Positions 26,085-34,088 of a DNA stretch of 64,000 nt are shown one piece after another. The position numbers and the translations under genes are program-made. Position 1 is the first letter of the stretch; every line of letters starts with the position of its first letter. The notes under the pieces are model-generated. The model searched no databases. It was not told the origin of the DNA and worked only from the letters and a program-made list of their open reading frames with translations. Source of the stretch: Paraclostridium ghonii (lineage in GTDB: Bacteria > Bacillota > Clostridia > Peptostreptococcales > Peptostreptococcaceae); contig NZ_JAKEDR010000001.1 of the NCBI RefSeq assembly GCF_023653455.1, positions 1-64,000 of the forward strand, in the 5' to 3' direction.

Positions 26085-26726
26085 TTATTTAAGAAAACAA
26101 TCTAATTTTAATATAATTGTTTCTCCTAACTTAGTTATTGCTATAGTTTGTAAAATAATTCCTAGTTCTATACAATACACAAACATAGCCACATCATAAT
26201 TTAAAAACCCAGTTACCCTAAATATCAAAAGTAAAATTATGATTATAATATACATATTAAGCCTTTTAAATAATTTTTTTCTAAGTTTTTTTCTTGTAGA
26301 CTCTTTTTTTAAAGGCTTATTTTTTGTTCCAATTGGTGCTTTTTTATAAAAAATATAATAGCATGATATTATACTTACTATGCTGAAAACATATATAAAA
26401 CTATAACCCCCATATTTGTTAAATAAAACTGAAATGTATGTTAATATCAATGCTGTTATAATCCCTATTATTAAACATCTATTTGGAGAAGTTGCATGTA
26501 CACCACCTGAAAACTTTTTTAAACTAGATGCAACAATAGTTATTAATACAACTTCTATTGTTTTTCCTATAATTATACCAACTAAAACAGTTGATAAAAA
26601 AGCTAATACCGTATGTAACCAAATAAATAATCCATAATTCATAATTTCTATTTCTTCTTTAGTCTTATTTGCTTTGCTCCCTATCTTATTTGAAATATTA
26701 TAAGAAATATTTTCTATTACAGCCAT
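26085..26726 (-). CDS. agrB: AgrB-family membrane protease for peptide maturation
   Basis: A 213-residue membrane cysteine protease that cleaves the AgrD C-terminus and forms the thiolactone ring. The catalytic pair is His77 and Cys84 in FSGGVHATSPNRC, the same numbers as in S. aureus AgrB. Membrane segments lie around 35-65, 85-105, 115-130 and 155-205. A basic stretch (KNKPLKKESTRKKLRKKL) is consistent with the family. An eight-G tract (26733-26740) acts as or near the ribosome-binding site. It is the middle gene between a sensor-like membrane protein and the AgrD-like peptide. Confidence 0.95.
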   Translation of the reverse strand: MAVIENISYNISNKIGSKANKTKEEIEIMNYGLFIWLHTVLAFLSTVLVGIIIGKTIEVVLITIVASSLKKFSGGVHATSPNRCLIIGIITALILTYISVLFNKYGGYSFIYVFSIVSIISCYYIFYKKAPIGTKNKPLKKESTRKKLRKKLFKRLNMYIIIIILLLIFRVTGFLNYDVAMFVYCIELGIILQTIAITKLGETIILKLDCFLK

Positions 26727-26748
26727 AGCTCTCCCCCCCCTATATATA

Positions 26749-27210
26749 CTAAATTTTACTTATTATTTTAGTTATTAAGTTTAATATAATAATCAATAAA
26801 ATAAATATTATTAATGATGGAAGTGATAATATAGCACTATTTATGCTTGTATTATTAGTTAGTGCTTCTGTTGGTATTTTTAAAATCTCATTAGCCATAA
26901 CCATGTATATAACTTCACTCATGGCTAAGCATATATAAATCTTAGACACATTAAGTACAGTTGTTATAATCTGCTGATTTTCAAATTTATAAAAAATTAT
27001 TCCTATTATAAACATACTAAATACTGTATGTATACCAAAACTTATAGGCATCATTCTTATGCATGTTAATAAAATTAAAAAAAATAAAGAGTTTTTGATA
27101 AGATTTGTTAATTCTATCCTTAAGCCAAATAAAATATATCCAGCTAAAATTAGAAAAACGCTTTCTGGAAAGCTTCTGATTATTAAATATGATAATGATG
27201 AATCCAACAT
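26749..27210 (-). CDS. AgrC-like sensor-domain membrane protein lacking a kinase
   Basis: A 153-residue membrane protein with five or six predicted spans (about residues 8-27, 37-52, 58-76, 88-106 and 125-150). The N-terminus RSFPESVFLILAGY with an MPISFGIHTV motif resembles the membrane sensor half of GHKL (AgrC/ComD-type) kinases. No HisKA, HATPase or linker helix follows; the gene stops and agrB starts after 22 bases. It could receive the peptide for a kinase elsewhere, act as a decoy or immunity-like sink, or assist AgrB. The sensor-like call is by recall and pattern; a search would be needed to confirm it. Confidence 0.6.
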   Translation of the reverse strand: MLDSSLSYLIIRSFPESVFLILAGYILFGLRIELTNLIKNSLFFLILLTCIRMMPISFGIHTVFSMFIIGIIFYKFENQQIITTVLNVSKIYICLAMSEVIYMVMANEILKIPTEALTNNTSINSAILSLPSLIIFILLIIILNLITKIISKI

Positions 27211-27246
27211 TCAATTCTCCCTCTTTACTAATATTATCCAACATAA

Positions 27247-27275
27247 ATTATAGCATAATTTACATTTTTTTACAA
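27247..27275 (-). promoter_or_regulatory. Sigma-A promoter of the agr unit
   Basis: The -35 TTGTAA (27275-27270) and -10 TATAAT (27252-27247) have a 17-base spacer with TG at the extended -10 position on the minus strand. It lies between the sigG terminator and the sensor gene, so the unit has its own vegetative-type promoter. Confidence 0.7.
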
Positions 27276-27297
27276 TTGATATGATATTATGCACAAA

Positions 27298-27341
27298 CTA
27301 AAAAAAATATGCAAAAGTAATATTACTTTTGCATATTTTTT
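27298..27341 (-). terminator. Intrinsic terminator of sigG
   Basis: A 17-base near-perfect stem around 27301-27341 (ATGCAAAAGTAA/TTACTTTTGCAT) is followed by TTTTTTTTAG on the minus strand. It touches the sigG stop codon. Confidence 0.85.
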
Positions 27342-28113
27342 ATATATACTTTCTCATATTTTTCAAAGCATTTTTTTCTATTCTAGAAACTTGTGCTTGA
27401 GAAATACCAATCTCATCAGCAACTTCAATCTGAGTTCTACCTTTATAAAATCTTAAATCTAAAACCAATCTCTCTCTACCATTCAATTTCTTTATAGCTT
27501 CTTTAAGTGCTATTTCTTGTAACCAATTTTCGTCTGTATCTTTTTTGTCCTGAACTTGGTCCATTACAAATATAGCATCTCCATTGTCTTGATATACAGG
27601 GTCAAATAATGATATGGGATCTTGAATAGCGTCTAAAGCCATTACCACATCTTCAACATCCAGTTCTAACTCTTTAGCTATTTCCGAAACAGTTGGTTCC
27701 TTAGAATTAGATCTTACCAATCTCTCTCTTACTTGGAGAGCCTTGTATGCAATGTCTTTTAAGGACCTACTCACCCTTATAGGATTATTATCTCTTAGAT
27801 ACCTCCTTATCTCTCCTATAATCATAGGGACTGCATAAGTTGAAAACCTTACATTTTGACTTAAGTCAAAATTATCAATCGCCTTTATAAGACCTATACA
27901 ACCTATTTGAAATAAATCGTCAATATTTTCTCCTCTGTTATTAAACTTTTGAATTACACTTAAAACCAATCTTAGGTTTCCTCTTACAAATTCTTGCCTA
28001 GCTTCTTCATCTCCATTTTTTATTTTAATAAGGAGTTCTGTCATTTGATTATTTTTAAGAACGGGTAACTCAGAGGTATTTACTCCACAGATTTCAACTT
28101 TATTTATTTGCAT
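27340..28113 (-). CDS. sigG: RNA polymerase sigma-G, late forespore
   Basis: A 257-residue sigma-70-family factor that drives late forespore genes. Region 2 (about 65-135: DDLFQIGCIGLIKAI, FSTYAVPMIIGEIRRYLRDN) and region 4 (about 205-255: LVLDLRFYKGRTQIEVADEIGISQAQVSRIE) are intact. An N-terminal segment with VNTSELPVL is typical of sigma-G. There is no pro-sequence. It follows sigE by 89 bases; a GTATA word lies in between but no convincing sporulation promoter. The spoIIGA-sigE-sigG order is the conserved one. Confidence 0.96.
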   Translation of the reverse strand: MQINKVEICGVNTSELPVLKNNQMTELLIKIKNGDEEARQEFVRGNLRLVLSVIQKFNNRGENIDDLFQIGCIGLIKAIDNFDLSQNVRFSTYAVPMIIGEIRRYLRDNNPIRVSRSLKDIAYKALQVRERLVRSNSKEPTVSEIAKELELDVEDVVMALDAIQDPISLFDPVYQDNGDAIFVMDQVQDKKDTDENWLQEIALKEAIKKLNGRERLVLDLRFYKGRTQIEVADEIGISQAQVSRIEKNALKNMRKYI

Positions 28114-28202
28114 TACAACTCAGTCCTCTCTTAAAAAGTATTTCTTATACAATTATTTACATCTAGTATATTTTTATACTGTTTAAGAGTAATTATTTAT
28201 AT

Positions 28203-28934
28203 CTAAACAAATTTTTTCATCTCTTTTTTTAGCCTAGATATTATCTTTTTCTCTAATCTAGAAATATATGATTGAGATATGCCTAACATTGTCGCTACTT
28301 CTTTTTGTGTTCTTTCATTTCCTTTACTGCATAATCCAAATCTTAGCTCCATAATTTGTTTTTCTCTATCTGAAAGTCTATCTAATGCCATAACTAAAAG
28401 ATCCTTATCTATTTCTTCTTCTATTAGCTTATATATTTCATCATTTTCTGTACCTAATATATCAGACAATAAAAGTTCATTCCCATCTAAGTCAACATTA
28501 AGAGGCTCATCAAACGATACCTCAGTTTTCTTTTTATTGTTTTTTCTTAAATACATAAGTATTTCATTTTCTATGCATCTAGAGGCATATGTAGCTAATT
28601 TAATATTTTTATTTAATTTAAATGTATTTACAGCTTTTATTAGCCCTATTGTCCCTATTGAGATTAGGTCTTCTACATCAATTCCTGTATTTTCAAATTT
28701 TCTAGATATATAAACAACTAACCTTAGGTTTCTTTCAATTAAAATAGTTTTTATGCTTTCATCATTTTCTAAATTTTGTAATAGTTCTTGCTCTTCTTTA
28801 CTAGAAAGAGGAGGTGGCAATATATTTACGCCTCCTAAATAATACAATCCCTTTGGATTTAATAATCCTAGTTTTGATAATAATTTGAAAAAATAACTTA
28901 TACACTTTGACTTTAATTTTATAAAAGTTCTCAT
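28203..28934 (-). CDS. sigE: RNA polymerase pro-sigma-E, early mother cell
   Basis: A 243-residue sigma factor made as an inactive precursor. The first about 25-30 residues ([21 protein letters not shown]) form the basic hydrophobic pro-sequence removed by SpoIIGA. Region 2 ([30 protein letters not shown]) and region 4 ([24 protein letters not shown]) follow. GGGGG precedes the ATG. It begins 20 bases after spoIIGA, forming the classic spoIIG operon. Confidence 0.97.
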   Translation of the reverse strand: MRTFIKLKSKCISYFFKLLSKLGLLNPKGLYYLGGVNILPPPLSSKEEQELLQNLENDESIKTILIERNLRLVVYISRKFENTGIDVEDLISIGTIGLIKAVNTFKLNKNIKLATYASRCIENEILMYLRKNNKKKTEVSFDEPLNVDLDGNELLLSDILGTENDEIYKLIEEEIDKDLLVMALDRLSDREKQIMELRFGLCSKGNERTQKEVATMLGISQSYISRLEKKIISRLKKEMKKFV

Positions 28935-28954
28935 AAAGCTATCCCCCTTAAAAT

Positions 28955-29797
28955 TTATATACTCATTAATAGTTGTGGATTCAATATAGCGTTATAACCA
29001 TCTTCTTTGAAATTCGAAAGACCCAATATAACATTAGGTATTTTCCGTCCATCAACTTTTATGTAATCTGATTTTATCCCTATAACTATATTGCTATCAT
29101 TTATCTGTTTAACAGGTATCATTCTAATTCTATAAGATATACTCTTATCAATATTGTCTATAACTTTATCAATTGAGCTTATGTTTATATTTTTTAGATC
29201 TAGATTTTGGAATTCTTCAGGTAAAATCTCATATAATTTATTAGCGCTTATAATAACAACTTCACTTTTGCTTATAGGGTCTTTTAATAAATTACCCGTA
29301 TCCATTAAAGCTTTAAGCTCTATTTCTTTTTCATCTATGCATACAGTCATATCTTTTTTCATGCTTGTCATATATTTTAATTCTTTTATATCATTATAAA
29401 TATATTTTAAGATTATTCCACTTAAGTATGATACTAAAATTATGAAAGATATAGTTAGATGTGTAAGTCCTGTACAATATATAATAAAAAATGAACTTCC
29501 GGCAATAAAAATATTTACAAAATAAAAAATAATTAATACTCTTATATATTCTTTTCTTGTGTCATGACTAAATGCTATTTTGGTTACAATTAAAATCAAT
29601 AATACCTTCATAGGAATTGAAAAAAATAAATTAAAACTATCAAATAAATATAAAATAGAATAAATCATTCCAATTGCAGCACCTGTCCATTTTTTTTTCA
29701 TTGAACTATGATTTTTAGAAATTATAGATGTGCAACTTATTATTATATAGTTTACTAATAAGTTTTCAATTGCATAATATTCTACATACACCTCCAT
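28955..29797 (-). CDS. spoIIGA: SpoIIGA, sporulation sigma-E processing protease
   Basis: A 280-residue membrane aspartic protease that activates pro-sigma-E in the mother cell. Five membrane spans occupy about residues 5-150. The soluble C-terminal half carries the aspartic-protease motif LMDTGNLL near residue 167 and [18 protein letters not shown] near the end. The length is slightly shorter than Bacillus SpoIIGA (309). An eight-G run abuts the start codon, leaving little room for a normal Shine-Dalgarno spacing. It precedes sigE by 20 bases and is the first gene of the operon. Confidence 0.93.
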   Translation of the reverse strand: MEVYVEYYAIENLLVNYIIISCTSIISKNHSSMKKKWTGAAIGMIYSILYLFDSFNLFFSIPMKVLLILIVTKIAFSHDTRKEYIRVLIIFYFVNIFIAGSSFFIIYCTGLTHLTISFIILVSYLSGIILKYIYNDIKELKYMTSMKKDMTVCIDEKEIELKALMDTGNLLKDPISKSEVVIISANKLYEILPEEFQNLDLKNINISSIDKVIDNIDKSISYRIRMIPVKQINDSNIVIGIKSDYIKVDGRKIPNVILGLSNFKEDGYNAILNPQLLMSI

Positions 29798-29822
29798 CCC
29801 CCCCCTTGAAACATTTACCTAT

Positions 29823-29870
29823 ATTATAGTTTAGCTTTAGTGAGTTTTATGTCATAATTGATAGTCGAAC
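29823..29870 (-). promoter_or_regulatory. Candidate Spo0A-controlled spoIIGA promoter
   Basis: On the minus strand, -10 TATAAT (29828-29823) and -35-like ATGACA (29855-29850) are 21 bases apart, as in the unusual Bacillus spoIIG promoter. A 0A-box-like AGTCGAA (plus strand, 29863-29869; consensus TGTCGAA) lies just upstream. This arrangement is expected for Spo0A~P activation; it is a prediction. Confidence 0.45.
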
Positions 29871-29899
29871 TGAAATTAATTTATTGTTAAATAAAACAA

Positions 29900-29934
29900 A
29901 AAAACACAAAAAAAAAGAAGATATTATTATCTTC
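29900..29934 (-). terminator. Intrinsic terminator of ftsZ
   Basis: The stem GAAGATA/TATCTTC (29917-29923 and 29928-29934) is followed by TTTTTTTTTGTG on the minus strand. The ftsZ stop codon (29927-29929) is inside it. Confidence 0.8.
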
Positions 29935-31105
29935 TTCTTCTTAAGAATGTTGGAATCTCCATATCATCACTTTCTATGTATGTTGAACTTGTATTTTGTT
30001 TAATAGCAGGTTCTTCTTCTTGCTTTGTATCTGGCATTATTGGCCTTTGAGCCTCTCTTGCCGGATTATGATTCATATTATTTTGTTGAAAATTTTGATT
30101 TTGTCCTTGGTTCATTGCATTGTTTCTGTTAAAATCTATTTCCATATCTTGTCCATCTTCAAATCCTGTTGCTATAACAGTTATAACAAGGTCATCTTTT
30201 AAATCTTCTTTTATTGTAGCTCCAAATATTATATTAGCTTCAGAATCACAAGACTCTTGAACTAATGTAGAAGCTTCATTTATTTCAAATAATCCTAAGT
30301 TCGCTCCACCTGTTATATTAAGTAAAACACCTTTAGCTCCTTTTATAGATGTTTCTAATAAAGGTGATTGTATAGCTTGTCTTGCTGCTTCTATAGCTCT
30401 GTTTTCACCTTGAGCTCGTCCCATACCCATGTGTGCTAGTCCTTTTTCTTTCATTATAGATTGAACGTCCGCAAAGTCTAGATTTATTAATCCTGGCGCT
30501 GCTATTAGATCAGATATAGATTCTATACCTTGTTTTAATACATCATCTGCTATAGAAAATGCTTCTAGCATAGATGTATTCTTCTGAACTATTTGTAGTA
30601 ATCTATCATTAGGTATAGTTATTAAAGTATCAACTTTTGTCTTTAACTCTTTTATACCTTGTTCTGCATTTTTCATTCTTACTTTGCCTTCGAATGCAAA
30701 AGGCTTTGTTACTACTCCTACTGTAAGTATACCCATCTCTTTTGCCAGTTGAGCAACTACAGGTGCAGCTCCTGTTCCTGTTCCTCCACCCATTCCTGCA
30801 GTTACAAATACCATATCCGCACCTTCAAGAACTTTAAGTATTTCATCTTTGCTTTCTTCTGCAGACTTTTTCCCAACTTCTGGGTTTGCTCCTGCTCCTA
30901 GACCTCTAGTAAGTTTCTCTCCAACTTGAATTTTATGCTCAGCTTTAGATGTATATAAAGCTTGTTTATCAGTATTAACAGCTATAAATTCAACACCTTT
31001 AAGTTGTGCTTCAACCATTCTGTTGACAGCGTTGTTACCACCGCCACCTACGCCTATTACTTTGATTCTTGCAAAGTTATCCATTTCTACGTCAAAGTTT
31101 AGCAT
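29927..31105 (-). CDS. ftsZ: Cell-division tubulin FtsZ
   Basis: A 392-residue GTPase that assembles into the Z ring. The GTP-binding motif [12 protein letters not shown] lies near residues 105-116, NADFADVQ-type T7-loop residues ([11 protein letters not shown]) near 208. A flexible Asn/Gln-rich linker (about 320-365) leads to the C-terminal peptide [13 protein letters not shown], which binds SepF and other partners. AAGGAGG precedes the ATG. It is separated from ftsQ by a 610-base gap and is followed by spoIIGA. Confidence 0.98.
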   Translation of the reverse strand: MLNFDVEMDNFARIKVIGVGGGGNNAVNRMVEAQLKGVEFIAVNTDKQALYTSKAEHKIQVGEKLTRGLGAGANPEVGKKSAEESKDEILKVLEGADMVFVTAGMGGGTGTGAAPVVAQLAKEMGILTVGVVTKPFAFEGKVRMKNAEQGIKELKTKVDTLITIPNDRLLQIVQKNTSMLEAFSIADDVLKQGIESISDLIAAPGLINLDFADVQSIMKEKGLAHMGMGRAQGENRAIEAARQAIQSPLLETSIKGAKGVLLNITGGANLGLFEINEASTLVQESCDSEANIIFGATIKEDLKDDLVITVIATGFEDGQDMEIDFNRNNAMNQGQNQNFQQNNMNHNPAREAQRPIMPDTKQEEEPAIKQNTSSTYIESDDMEIPTFLRRRR

Positions 31106-31715
31106 CTACAAACCTCCTTATTTAATATCCAAAGTAAATCTATGTATTAATTATATCATTTTATATTAGCATTTTGTTTATTTAACTAACTTATTCCACA
31201 AAAAAGTTCATTTTCCTCTTTTTTTATTGCATAAATTAGATATAATATGTCTTCTTAATAATTGATAAATTATCAAATAATCTTGCCCTAAATACCAATA
31301 TATCTACATAATACATAGGAACTCCTAATTTTTCTTATATAAGTGTAAAATTTACACGTAATATATTACATTTCATATCCTAGCTTACTTATATAAAGAG
31401 CACTCCATTGTATATGTTATTTTAATATAATACCCAACTATTGCAATTAGTGCAATACCACTAATTACCCATATTATACATATTCACATTCTATATTTTA
31501 CTTTGAAATACCCATATTATTCAAGTTTTTTATTCATGTTTTTATAAGAATTTATAAATATAATGTTCTTTCAATAATCATTTACGAAAAATTGATAAAT
31601 TTCAATTAATTCCTAATATTTTTTATTTTACTATATATACGTACAATTCAACTCTAACTTAATATAAAAAAATATATTAGAACAAATACCTATTAGTTAT
31701 ACATACTCCCCCCTA
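31106..31715. other. 610-base gene-free region upstream of ftsZ
   Basis: No frame of useful length is present and the base content is extremely AT-rich. On the minus strand, a TATAAT with TG extension (31155-31150) could be the ftsZ promoter. The word attgataaatt occurs at 31261 and again at 31591; at the first site it is part of the palindrome TTGATAAATTATCAA. ATTGCA/TGCAAT flank 31440-31455. ftsA normally sits in this position; no remnant of it is visible. Confidence 0.6.
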
Positions 31716-32450
31716 TCACGGAGAATATATAGCCTGTTCTTTACTTGTTAAATCAACACTTCCTCCCTTTTTATTGCTAGTTTTTAAATCTACCAATATA
31801 GCTTTTAATCTATTTATGTTATATACTATATCCTCATCAAGCTTTAGGCTAATATTTGTATTGTCATCAGTTTTCATAATCATTGTATTTTGATTTATGT
31901 TTATACTTTCTATCTTTCTTGACATGTTATTTTTTTTCAATGTATCTATAGTTAAAATTATGTAATTTGATTTATTCGAGTTTATTTTAACTTTTGTATT
32001 TACCTGTTTATCCTTTATTTGAATTCCACTTACTAATGGTATATTCTTATTTGTTATTTCTTTCTTCTCAGATAATACTAATCCATCCATACCTAAATAA
32101 ACATAACTTTTACCATCTTTTATTATTGCATCTTCACTGTTCTCCTTTATGTTTATCACTAATTTATCTGGAAATTTTCTAGTAGCTTTAGCATATTTTA
32201 TATATGGGTTTCCTAATAATTTTTCTTCTATATCCTTTAAATTATATTTAAAGATATTTTTCCCCTCTTCTATAGATGCTATTTTTACTACATCATTTTT
32301 AGTTATTTTGTTATTTCCATTTAAACTAACTTCTTTTAATTCAAAAATACTACTACTTATACATATATAAATCAACAATATAACTAGCAAAATAAAAGCA
32401 TATATAGCAAATTTACCTCTCTTATTTAACCTACACTTATTTTTTTTCAT
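31716..32450 (-). CDS. ftsQ: Cell-division protein FtsQ (DivIB)
   Basis: A 244-residue bitopic protein. A basic cytoplasmic start (MKKNKCRLNKRGK) is followed by one membrane span (about 14-34) and a POTRA domain (FELKEVSLNGNNKITKNDV, about 38-105). The beta domain follows to about 240. GGCGGGGTATT precedes the start. It lies between murA and the ftsZ gap. FtsQ joins FtsL, DivIC and the PBP in the septal complex. Low sequence conservation is usual. Confidence 0.9.
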   Translation of the reverse strand: MKKNKCRLNKRGKFAIYAFILLVILLIYICISSSIFELKEVSLNGNNKITKNDVVKIASIEEGKNIFKYNLKDIEEKLLGNPYIKYAKATRKFPDKLVINIKENSEDAIIKDGKSYVYLGMDGLVLSEKKEITNKNIPLVSGIQIKDKQVNTKVKINSNKSNYIILTIDTLKKNNMSRKIESININQNTMIMKTDDNTNISLKLDEDIVYNINRLKAILVDLKTSNKKGGSVDLTSKEQAIYSP

Positions 32451-32546
32451 AATACCCCGCCTTTAGTATTTTATAATATATAAAATACTACATATGAATA
32501 ACTTATCCTTTGTTAGTTTATTTATTTAGTACAAAAATTCGCTTCT

Positions 32547-32605
32547 CTTGAGCGACTACGTCGGCGAACCACTTCATGTCGCCAACGACTTCGTCCGTTG
32601 CTCAA
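32547..32605 (+). repeat. Structured intergenic element, family 2, copy A
   Basis: Outer arms TTGAGCGAC (32548-32556) and GTTGCTCAA (32597-32605) pair fully only if a G-U pair is allowed, which favours a plus-strand RNA. An inner GGCGA/TCGCC hairpin lies at about 32563-32584. A second copy at 58399-58467 shares CTTGAGCGACTA, CACTT, GCCAACGA and GTTGCTCAA. Its GC content is far above the surroundings. Confidence 0.7.
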
Positions 32606-32607
32606 AA

Positions 32608-32706
32608 TCTTTTTTACGCTCAAAACATAGTACATTAATATAACTAAGTCTCATAGGTTATCCACGATTTTTTAGCGAGTGTAATTTCCTTAAGCGTAAA
32701 AAAAGA
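32608..32706. repeat. Long inverted repeat between murA and ftsQ
   Basis: The arm TCTTTTTTACGCT (32608-32620) is matched by AGCGTAAAAAAAGA (32693-32706) with one extra A, 72 bases apart. It adjoins the family 2 element, so the whole 32540-32710 stretch could fold as one compound structure. Confidence 0.5.
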
Positions 32707-32750
32707 AATCGTAATAGTGTTTAAAACTAATTCGACTTCTTTTTTTTATA

Positions 32751-34004
32751 TTAAATTTTAATTATATTTGCACCAAGATTTTTTAGTGTTTTTTCAATAT
32801 GCTCATAACCTCTCTCTACATGGCTTATGTTTACAACCTCTGTTATTCCTTCTGCTGCTAATCCTGCTAATACTAAAGCTGCTCCTGCTCTTAAATCTGG
32901 AGCCTTAACTGTAGCCCCAATAAGTTTATTCACACCTTTTACCATACATATATTATCAGTTACATTTATTATATTTGCTCCCATTTTTACAAGTTCTCCA
33001 CAATGCATAAACCTGTTTTCAAATATTGATTCATGAAAAATGCTACTTCCTTCACTTAAACATAACAATGCCATAAGCTGAGATTGCATATCAGTTGGGA
33101 ACCCTGGGTGAGGTGATGTTTTTATTATATCTATAGGTAAGATTTTACTTGGAGATTTGATTATTAATCCATTATCTTTATATTCTATGTCACACCCTGT
33201 TTGCTCTAATCTACTTACTATAGGATGTATATGGCTTTTTATAACTTTATCAACTTCTAAATTCCCACCTGTTATAGCACTAGCTATCATATAAGTTCCT
33301 ATTGCAATTCTGTCAGGAATTATTGTATGAGTTACAGAATGTAATTTATCTACACCCTCAATTTGTATGCAGCTAGTTCCTGCCCCATTTACTTTTGCTC
33401 CCATTGAATTTAAAAAGCTTTGTAAGTCTTCTATTTCAGGCTCTCTTGCTGCATTATTTATTATTGTTATTCCCTTTGCTTTTACGGCTGCCAGCATTGC
33501 ATTTTCTGTAGCCCCAACACTTGGAAATGCTAAATTTATAGTGTTTCCCACTAAATATTCTCTATTACAGTGTATATATCCTCTATCTTCACTTATTTTT
33601 ACCCCTAGCTTATCCAAAGCATATAAATGAAGATCTATAGGTCTAGCACCTATGGAACACCCTCCTGGGTAGCTTATACTTATATTATTGAGTCTTCCTA
33701 TCATCGCACCCATAACTATAATAGATGATCTTAACATTTTCATATGATCTTCTTTAACGCTATTAATATTAATATTCGCACTATCTATATATAAAGTGTA
33801 CTCACTATATTCAACTTTACATCCTAGACTTCTTAATATGTCAGTCATCACATGAACATCTGATATATCAGGAATATTTTTTATTATATTTTTAGATTCA
33901 TTCAGTATAGATGCAGCCATTATAGGCAATACAGAGTTTTTTGCTCCTCTTATATCCAGCCTACCTTCTACTTTATTGCCTCCACTGATTATATACTTTG
34001 ACAA
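32751..34004 (-). CDS. murA: UDP-GlcNAc 1-carboxyvinyltransferase
   Basis: A 417-residue enzyme that adds enolpyruvate to UDP-GlcNAc, the first committed step of peptidoglycan synthesis and the fosfomycin target. KYIISGGNKVEGRLDIRGAKNS opens the family fold (KVEGRLDIRGAKN is diagnostic), and the catalytic Cys is in YPGGCSIGARP near residue 113. I propose a TTG start at 34004 (LSKYIISGG), with GGGGGG six bases upstream; an ATG at 34025 lies ahead of this site and would add seven unusual residues. Firmicutes often have two MurA copies; only this one is in the window. Confidence 0.94.
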   Translation of the reverse strand: MSKYIISGGNKVEGRLDIRGAKNSVLPIMAASILNESKNIIKNIPDISDVHVMTDILRSLGCKVEYSEYTLYIDSANININSVKEDHMKMLRSSIIVMGAMIGRLNNISISYPGGCSIGARPIDLHLYALDKLGVKISEDRGYIHCNREYLVGNTINLAFPSVGATENAMLAAVKAKGITIINNAAREPEIEDLQSFLNSMGAKVNGAGTSCIQIEGVDKLHSVTHTIIPDRIAIGTYMIASAITGGNLEVDKVIKSHIHPIVSRLEQTGCDIEYKDNGLIIKSPSKILPIDIIKTSPHPGFPTDMQSQLMALLCLSEGSSIFHESIFENRFMHCGELVKMGANIINVTDNICMVKGVNKLIGATVKAPDLRAGAALVLAGLAAEGITEVVNISHVERGYEHIEKTLKNLGANIIKI

Positions 34005-34088
34005 AAGTATCCCCCCTAGTAGCAAGTGTTTTAAGTCTAAAATATAACTTCTTATATTTTTAATACTATGTACTAGAGGGGGAATATG

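Noticed and set aside
27017-27244. Alternative minus-strand frame over the sensor-like gene
   Set aside because: It overlaps the longer hydrophobic frame that has an operon position, clean GGGAGAATTG ribosome-binding site and membrane spans; this one has none.
31106-31715. Hidden or decayed ftsA in the ftsZ gap
   Set aside because: No frame of length, no actin-fold motif and no residual similarity could be seen; stop codons are dense in all frames.
34005-34088. C/G-rich imperfect inverted repeat between murA and murG
   Set aside because: CCCCCTAGTA and TACTAGAGGGGG pair only with gaps, and one arm is simply the murA ribosome-binding site.
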